Origin: Botryotinia globosa
Lineage: Eukaryota; Ascomycota; Leotiomycetes; Helotiales; Sclerotiniaceae
Reading direction: 5' to 3'
Length of the DNA stretch: 64,000 nt
Assembly: GCA_014898425.1 (NCBI GenBank)
Contig: RCSZ01000004.1
Span: 1,364,001 to 1,428,000, forward strand
Translations under genes and position numbers: made by a program
Shown: in pieces, positions 57,549-64,000 of the stretch
Layout of the letters: each line of letters begins with the position of its first letter
Numbering within the stretch: the stretch's first letter is position 1
Notes under the pieces: model-generated
The model's input: only the letters and a program-made list of their open reading frames with translations
What the model was told of the DNA's origin: nothing
Databases searched by the model: none

Positions 57549-57634
57549 TAGCTCTCCCGCTCGTTCCCTTTTCCTTCTAGCTCCTACGCTCGCTCCCTTC
57601 TCCTCCTTCTAATTCCTACGCTTATTCTCCTTCG
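57549..57634 (+). repeat. Three imperfect ~30-bp pyrimidine repeats
   Basis: Units of the form TAGCTCCTACGCTCGCTCCC followed by a TTCTCCTCC-like tail repeat about three times (starts near 57549, 57579 and 57609), with the third decayed. Confidence 0.6.
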
Positions 57635-59708
57635 TCCACCTCTATTACAATTCTAAATACTAAGGCCTCAGAGCCCTTTTTTTTAAAAAAAAAGTTAATA
57701 CTAAACGGGTCGCAAAAAGTGCCGATTCTATCCATTACTAACAATATGCTTTATTTTTCAGTAACAAATATATCATTAATATTGTAATATATATATATAC
57801 AGTACATATAAAAATTGTATAGGAATTTATATTGAATTTCTCTTCGTTTCAAATATTCACTTTGCCACCACAGGGTCTTATCTGACCGGAAGATGCCTTC
57901 TTACCCCCACAAGGTGATCAGTATACGCGCTAATGACTTATTGAATATACATGAAGACCCAGTATGTATCCCAAAAGCAAAAGACAACGTCAATCTACTC
58001 AATCTGGGGTGTGCTATAAGAAGTTAGCGCTAGCGTATCCATTGCAAAAGTCAAGGATAAGCTTGTTCTTTGAGCCTTGCGCCTGTAGCTCTACAGATAG
58101 ATTAATGTCCAGATGAACCTTGTTTCATTAGCTCACAACTTCATGTCTACGGAACATTCTTGCAAAACACTTGGAGCAAATATATGTAGAACCGTGAGGA
58201 TAGATTAGCTGTAAGACCAGACAGCTTCACCCTTACGTGTAAACTGTCAGACAATCTCCCATGCCATTGCAAAAATAACAATAGTCTAGGTTGTGATGTT
58301 ACCATCGAACCCTCTCATGATGTAAACGAAGCATGTCGTCTACAGTCGTCCTCTAAACCAATCTCTAGGTTTTAGCTGATGTCCTACACCGTAATGATCG
58401 CTCCTATCTTCATATAAACAAAATGATCAGGGGAAATACCACCAGCGGATCGCCAAGGCTTCACGCTTGTATTCTTCCATTCAAAAGGGATGTTTCAACT
58501 TCGCGCCGTTGAAGCCTGTAATCCTCTGTCTCCCGTCGTAACTTTTAAGAAAAGTTCTAGACTCCATGAGCCCAGTCGAAAGCCGTGCAAGGTGATTTTC
58601 AAGAAAATTCACAAGCCGCGGGGATCAATCCACTACTAATTCTCCTAGACTCTCACAATTAATATATGTGGGACGATTGTACTAATTCGTATGGTAACGG
58701 AGATCCCGGATGGTAGGTCCAGATGAATAGGCTTTAGAAGTTGGTGATGACAACAGAAGGGATAACCCGTTCTATGGCTTGTGCGTTGTGATGTCCGCGT
58801 AAGCTTTTCAATATCTGAGACGGAGTGGACCCCTGATTTTCCCACATAAACAACCTCCTTTCATTTAGAAGTTTATGTATGTTGCTTTTGCTAGAAGCGA
58901 GTTGAACTCGATTTAGCTGTCGAGTGGTGGATGGTGACATCCATGAGAATGGAGAGAGAAAACAAGTGACGTGGATTGTAAAAAGTTACGTCCAACAGAG
59001 AGCAATAATGGAGATGGTATGATTGTTTGCAAAAATCACTTTGTAGACTTATAAGCTCGCCATGGTTTGACGGTCGAAGGCAAACTTGTCAGGCATCTAG
59101 TCACGGGTTGGGCATGTACTATTCTGCCACCGACTCGATCTCGCCTTCGCCTCCTTCAGCCTTCAAGGCATAGCGTTGCCAAGTTATCTGACAACTTTAA
59201 CAGTAGAGTTTCCTGGTTTAGATTCGCATGTCAGATGCTGGGCATTATCTTACTATATTTTATCCGTCAGTCACATAGCCACAGGTGCCCAGGTGTTCTT
59301 TACACACGGCCCGGGGACGCTTTACCCACGGACGCTCTCGAAGTTGAAAATCCTGTCTAGTGAGCTAGCATCTTTCAGAATCTTTATTCAAGACTTCAGA
59401 TCATGGGACCCACTCGCCAAGTCATGAAACAGCTAAAGGATCTATCTTAGGGTTCAGATTCGTGTGCCTTTACTTTATTCAGAGCATTCCATTGCTGATA
59501 TGTCTTGGCAAGAGACTGGTACCGTTGAATATACCGGTATTGATAAATTTCTATCTTTATCTCAAAAGTTTACTCAACTACAGACACGCCAAGTTAGTGG
59601 CGCGTCAATAGTTCTCAGAGATCAACTTGTTTGCGTATACACATTCAAACCGAAAAGCTCTCTTTCTTTCTCTTGAGGTTTATGTATATACGAGCTTATA
59701 AATCGAAT

Positions 59709-59812
59709 ACCCCACTTTCGGGCCACCCCTCTTTTGGGCCACCCTTTTACACCAAAAATCACTTTTTTAGTTTATTAATATCTCTATCAATATTGAATAT
59801 AATTTAATAAAA
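59709..59812 (+). repeat. Left terminal inverted repeat
   Basis: Left arm of the element at 59709-60495, beginning ACCCCACTTTCGGGCCACCC. Compared with the right arm it keeps the C or G at seven of the nine mismatches. Confidence 0.85.
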
Positions 59813-60391
59813 ATTTATATTTATAGAATTTAACTTATTTCAAAATTAAATAATTTTTTTCAAAGTTTTAGAATTTTATAGATCGATTTCTAAAACTTTA
59901 AAATATTGATTTTCAATTTATATAGAAATTATATATAAATTGAAAATTTTGTAAAATGTATAATAACTTTTAAAACAAATCATAAAAAATTATAAAATTT
60001 TATTATAAATTTATAAGATATTTATTTCGAAAGATTTTGAAAAAACAAAAAGCTCTTTATAAATGAATATTTAAAAAGATATTTTTAAAATTGCTAGGAT
60101 TATTTATATTATTCTAAATTTATTATATATTATATCTCCATATTATTATTATTTTTGAATTTCTATATCAATTTCTATATAAATTTAAATTTAAATTTTT
60201 CAAAAAGATATATAATTTTCTTTTAATAATTGTTATTAAAAAGTAATTAAAGATTATATAAAGGTTTGTATATAATTTTTATATAAATTCAAAATTCGAT
60301 ATTTCAAAACTTTAAATTTTAATCTAAAAAAAATCCTACAATTCTAAAAATTCTAAAATAAATCTAAAGGATTCGAATTATATATATATAG

Positions 60392-60495
60392 TTTTATCAA
60401 ATTATATTCAATATTGATAGAGATATTGATAAACTAAAAAAGTGATTTTTGGTGTAAAAGAATGGCTCAAAAGAGGAGTGGTCCGAAAGTAGAGT
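60392..60495 (-). repeat. Right terminal inverted repeat
   Basis: Right arm of the same element, read on the minus strand. Most mismatches are T or A where the left arm has C or G, so this arm seems the more mutated. Confidence 0.85.
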
Positions 60496-61768
60496 GGTCG
60501 ACTTACTCACACTTCACATGACGATCTTTGGAAATGTTAGCATCAGAGCCATCGAGCCATCGAGCCAAATACCGCCTGTTTCTTCTTGACTCAAGTTTCT
60601 TCTTGACTCAAGTTTCTTCTATTCTCTCTGCCTCCTGCTTCGTCGTACTTGTGCACAACATCTCGCCAGCTTCAAACAATGATCTATCATATTTGATATA
60701 CATTTCTTGCACTATTCTTTCTCTGTCATTTGCATATGTTCAACAACAAAATGTTTCCAAATTACCTACCAGCCTCTAGGATCTACCTGAGGACCATCTC
60801 ACCTAAGTCTCAATCGGGCTCACCACAAAGGCATAGACTACACATAAAGGCGATTTGGACCAGACTAACAGAGCTGCGGTATAATCGTGGCGGAATGTAC
60901 ACGTTTAATGGCAGATCAGGAAAGCTAGGTGCGTACGAAATCACAGCTCTGTCGATCGAGCACAGATCGTTTGTCTGCATATCTTTGTCTCTCCAAAGCT
61001 TTCTGGGTTTTCTCTACAACACATCTACAGATCTGCATCTGATTCACTGCCAAACTCCACAATGATGAGTTTCGAAAAACTGACGCCATACTACATTTAC
61101 TTGTCCTGCTTTGCCCTCGATATCCAAGGCGAGCCATGATCGATACTTCGTAAAATGCTACCAGCTCTCATCTAGTATATTGGAGGCTTCATCCGTGCAG
61201 ACATCAGACTCGTTAGCGAATAAAGACACCTTCAGATGTCACATCAATCGACCGTTCATTATCTTGCCGGCAGATGATTATGATCAGACTCTCTAGAGTG
61301 ATTTTCATATCTCTCCCTCTTGTATTTTCCGCCCGTCACTATTGACCAACGCAAGGAGTGTCGGCAGGTTAGAATACGGCAAATTCTAGAGTCGAGCATC
61401 CTAAAGCTGTTGGAACACGGCTACTAAAACCGCAGCAACTTACAGGTAGGTATTCTCAGTCTTCAATCTCATAAAGCTTCATAATTCTTGTCAGCTCAAT
61501 AAATAGGAAGGTATTCCGAATGCTTTTATTTTCGCGGGGTATGAATACCCCCACCATATCGGAACGGCTCGGGATAAGGTTACATAAGCGCCACCGAAGA
61601 AACTCCACTGTTCGTTCAATCGTCGTCATATTGTTTATGTTGCACCAGAAGAGCAATCTCAATTGATAATGTAGCTGCGTCCTAAGTATTTTCCCATGCT
61701 GCTCTTGTCTTCCGTTGCATGGATAGCCTTAGCCTCTCTCATACTTATCTCAAACAAGAGCTTGTACA
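60496..61768. other. Intergenic region right of the element
   Basis: 1.3 kb up to the aldolase gene. Plus-strand frames 60528-60779, 60730-61065 and 61111-61296 overlap in different frames, with Ser/Leu-rich sequence but no recognisable domain. They may be remnants of a gene cut by the element, but I cannot join them. Confidence 0.4.
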
Positions 61769-62759
61769 ATGGCAAAATCAATGCAAGATAACAAAGCAAT
61801 CCGCATGCTTCAAGCAGCAGAGGATGGCGGATATGGTGTTGTAGGAGTAGTTTCCGTGAGTACAGTTCACTCCTCTATCCTTTTAAAAACAAACAGCTCA
61901 TGTCTTATCCCCAGTACAATCTCGAAACTATAACCGCCGTCGTCAGAGCCGCAGAACGCAAACGTTCCCCCGCACAAATCCTTCTCTTTCCCTGGTCCCT
62001 CCACTACTCCCCCCTCCTAATCCACCTCGCAGCCGCCGCCTGTCGCACCGCCACGGTCCCCATAGTTCTACACATGGACCATGCACAATCTGAAGATGAA
62101 ATTCTTACCGCTGCAGACATGGGACTCTTCGATAGTATAATGGTCGATATGTCGCATTATGACAAAGAAGAGAATCTAGCCAAAACAACTAAATTGACAA
62201 GGATATTACGAGAAAAAGGCATAGCAGTTGAGGCTGAATGTGGTAGGATTAATGGGGGCGAGGATGGTGTGAAGGATACGGGGGATTTGGAGGGGTTATT
62301 GACAACTCCTGAAGAGGCGCTCGGATTTGTAGAAACAGGAGTAGATTTCTTGGCGCCTGCTTTTGGAAATGTGCACGGGAACTACGGTGGAGTGGAAAAT
62401 ATCAAGCTGGATTTTGATAGGTATGTGTGAGATAATCCTTTGAGATGCGTTTCCTGTGGTATCATGGTACGCTAATACTAGTTCTCAGACTCGAGAGCAT
62501 AAGAAAAGCGACAAATGGTCGAGTAAGGTTAGTTCTTCACGGCACGAATACATTCCCGGATGATACAATGAGAGGCTGTATCAAGGGGGGTATGACAAGG
62601 TGCAATCTAAATGATTTGGTTTTGAATACGTACAATAAATATGTAGCGGAAAATACGGGGAAAGTTCCTTTGACGGAACTAATGGAGACTGGAACTAGTT
62701 TGATCCAGGAATTGATTGAACACCAAATGGATATAATTGGATCGACTGGAAAAGCATGA
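61769..62759 (+). CDS. Class II fructose-bisphosphate / ketose-bisphosphate aldolase
   Basis: Three exons: 61769..61855, 61915..62420 and 62489..62759, giving 287 residues. The metal-dependent aldolase motifs are in order: LHMDHAQ with catalytic D84 and zinc ligand H85, AECGRINGGED with E137, FGNVHGNYGG with zinc ligand H183, and LVLHGTNTF with H215. The phosphate-binding loops also look normal. It belongs to the GatY/KbaY-like class II group (tagatose- or fructose-bisphosphate aldolase), shorter than the yeast-type FBA1 of about 360 residues, so it is probably not the glycolytic enzyme but a catabolic ketose-bisphosphate aldolase. Introns: GTGAGT...CCCAG and GTATGT...CTCAG, the latter completing Arg198. 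Confidence 0.9.
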
Positions 62760-63420
62760 TGTAGAAGTAGAGGACGACCAATGGAATATTTAAATACTGG
62801 GTAGGTTCTGTGTACAGCAAGTGCGTATGTTGACTTCTTCCCTTAGCAAGTGCGAGACAAGTAGAAAGCTAAAATACCTACCTACTAGTATCCGAACCTT
62901 GAGCTCTTTGAAATCTTGTGTTAATGCATGGAAGCTACATGATCTCACTGAAACTTCGACATTGGCCTAATTGGAATCCAAACCATCAAGCATGTACGGC
63001 GCTATCATATCACATGGAATCACAGTCAAATGTTGGCAATATAAACGTGGGAACAGAGCACAATTAACTATCCACCAACCTCCACGATGCAGCCAAAAAG
63101 AACACATCTTAGAAGCTACAGAAGTAGAAACCAAACCGCCCTCCCTTATGAACATAATAACACCATAAACCCATCCCAAATCTGTGTAATGCGGTGCATT
63201 AAAAATCACAGCTTTTGTTTGAATGAAAATAGATCCTCATCACCCGCCTGGCTTTTATACATCTTATCCATTTTATCTTGTTTATACATATCATACCCAT
63301 AACCAGTACCAGTATGATAGAATTCCTAAAGTTGAAGGGTCTCGCGATCTGCGAGACAAAGACGAAGATGAATGCAAGTAGAAAAGTAAAGAGGAAGAAG
63401 AGAGGGAAGAATGGTCAAGT
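62760..63420. other. Convergent intergenic region
   Basis: 660 bp between the 3' ends of the aldolase and GH16 genes, with a TACCTACCTACTAG motif near 62877. No gene seen. Confidence 0.5.
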
Positions 63421-64000
63421 CTATTGGTAGATTTTGACAGAGTTGACAAGCCAGTATGCGTCGTCGAAGGCGTGGGGAACCTTGGCGACGTATTCTTGAC
63501 AGGTGGAGTAGCCGGTCTTTGCGGGGCAGTCGGACCAATCGGACCAGGCTTGGCCGCCGGCTCCAGCGCCGCAGAAAGTGGTATCGAAGTACTGGGGCGA
63601 GAATTAGTTTTGTGGGAACAGAGATGATTAGGGAGCGTTAGAGTCGGGCATGATGAGGAGAATTGAGGCAGTGGGAAATGAAAAGCAGAAATAAAAGAAT
63701 GACACTTACGACTGTCTGAGCAGGGAAATTAGCATCGATATCACAACCACCATTCGCGCTATCGAAGTTCGCAGTAGGTGTTCCCCACTTTGTTGGGTCT
63801 GGAGTACCAGCGGTGATATCGGCGGGGATCTTGCTACGTGCGAAAAACCAGACTCGGATAAAGTTAGATGTCCATTGCATAGCATAAATACCACCGCCAT
63901 TCTTGTTGAAAGGGGTACCGTAAGAGTTGGCTGTCGATTTAACAGAACATCCTGCGCCGTTGGATAATTGACAGTCGGTGTTCCCGTTGTTGACAGTTCC
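63421..64000 (-). CDS. GH16-family endo-beta-glucanase, C-terminal part
   Basis: The 3' part of a minus-strand gene that continues beyond the right edge. Visible exons are 64000..63710 and 63591..63421 (stop TAG at 63423-63421), 153 residues in total, joined by a 118-nt intron with GTAAGT and CCAG. The fragment has the C-terminal half of the fungal GH16 fold: MQWTSNFIRVWFFARSKIP, GGCDIDANFPAQTV, then YFDTTFCGAGAGG, CPAKTGYSTC and a final W. Such proteins are secreted mixed-linkage or beta-1,3-glucan hydrolases or cell-wall enzymes. The catalytic ExDxxE motif lies outside the window, so activity cannot be judged. Confidence 0.88.

Larger units (their letters stand above)
56748..59708. other. 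Gene-poor region with AT islands and short repeats
   Basis: 3 kb holding the promoter of the glycine-rich gene, an AT-rich stretch (about 57230-57520), a three-unit pyrimidine repeat (57549-57634), a second AT-rich stretch (about 57715-57840) and ordinary DNA after that. Frames of 60-97 codons (e.g. minus strand from ATG 58940, plus strand 59176-59427) lack family resemblance and may be decayed genes. Nothing else is supported. Confidence 0.45.
59709..60495. mobile_element. MITE-like element with 104-bp terminal inverted repeats
   Basis: Two arms of equal length, 59709-59812 and 60392-60495, face each other as inverted repeats. They pair along all 104 bases without gaps and with only nine mismatches. 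The arm starts ACCCCACTTTCGGGCC on the left and ACTCTACTTTCGGACC on the right (reverse complement). All nine mismatches are C/T or G/A transitions, the pattern left by repeat-induced point mutation. The 579-bp interior is extremely AT-rich and has no open frame of note, so the element is non-autonomous. I cannot define the target-site duplication, which leaves the superfamily (perhaps Tc1/mariner-pogo) open. Confidence 0.82.

Noticed and set aside
1..64000. CRISPR array, rRNA genes, telomere repeats, bacterial-type operons or ribosome-binding sites
   Set aside because: None seen; the short tandem arrays have no spacer structure and the genes are eukaryotic and spliced.

Overview
This window reads as nuclear DNA of a filamentous ascomycete. 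Most genes are split by short introns (about 45-120 nt, GT...AG, often with a CTAAC/CTGAC branch site), genes lie on both strands with their own promoters, and the recognisable proteins (MED21, RRG7, CTF18, FIS1, SPC24, END3, a MUS-30/LSH-type SNF2 helicase, Zn2Cys6 regulator, GH16 enzyme) are fungal. The protein flavour suggests Leotiomycetes, perhaps the Botrytis/Sclerotinia group; that placement is inferred from family resemblance, not tested. Exon joins were worked out by hand from splice signals and reading phase.

Layout. 1-2.3 kb: 3' end of a pyrimidine 5'-nucleotidase-like gene, MED21 and RRG7. 2.3-9.7 kb: gene-poor, with microsatellites, a possible flavoprotein relic and one possible tiny spliced gene. 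9.7-25.5 kb: housekeeping block with CTF18, a Zn2Cys6 regulator whose N-terminus is a collagen-like repeat, a RING-H2 E3 ligase, FIS1, SPC24, a membrane protein and an Scn1/TatD-type protein. 27-38.7 kb: SANT/Myb-like protein, MUS-30/LSH helicase, two small two-helix membrane proteins, END3 and a dual-specificity-phosphatase-like protein. 41-47 kb: a decayed flavin-reductase gene and a tandem pair of fungal F-box/2EXR-like genes, one intact and one broken. 47.8-54 kb: an RNase T1-family protein without a signal peptide, a Ser/Thr-rich single-pass membrane protein and a seven-exon gene in which splicing creates an HEFAH zinc-protease motif. 54.3-61.7 kb: accessory, AT-rich, repeat-bearing stretch with a secreted glycine-rich repeat protein and a 787-bp inverted-repeat element with RIP-like transitions. 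61.8-64 kb: class II aldolase and the 3' part of a GH16 glucanase.

How the genes relate. There is no operon or obvious secondary-metabolite cluster. Several neighbours share themes by coincidence or weak linkage: chromosome biology (CTF18, SPC24, Scn1-like, MUS-30) and mitochondria (RRG7, FIS1). FIS1/SPC24 and the membrane protein/Scn1-like gene are two divergent pairs whose promoters each carry the same 12-mer in opposite orientation. The right-hand third shows birth and decay: tandem duplication, pseudogenes, AT-rich islands and a mobile-element remnant next to genes with secretory or nuclease/protease features.
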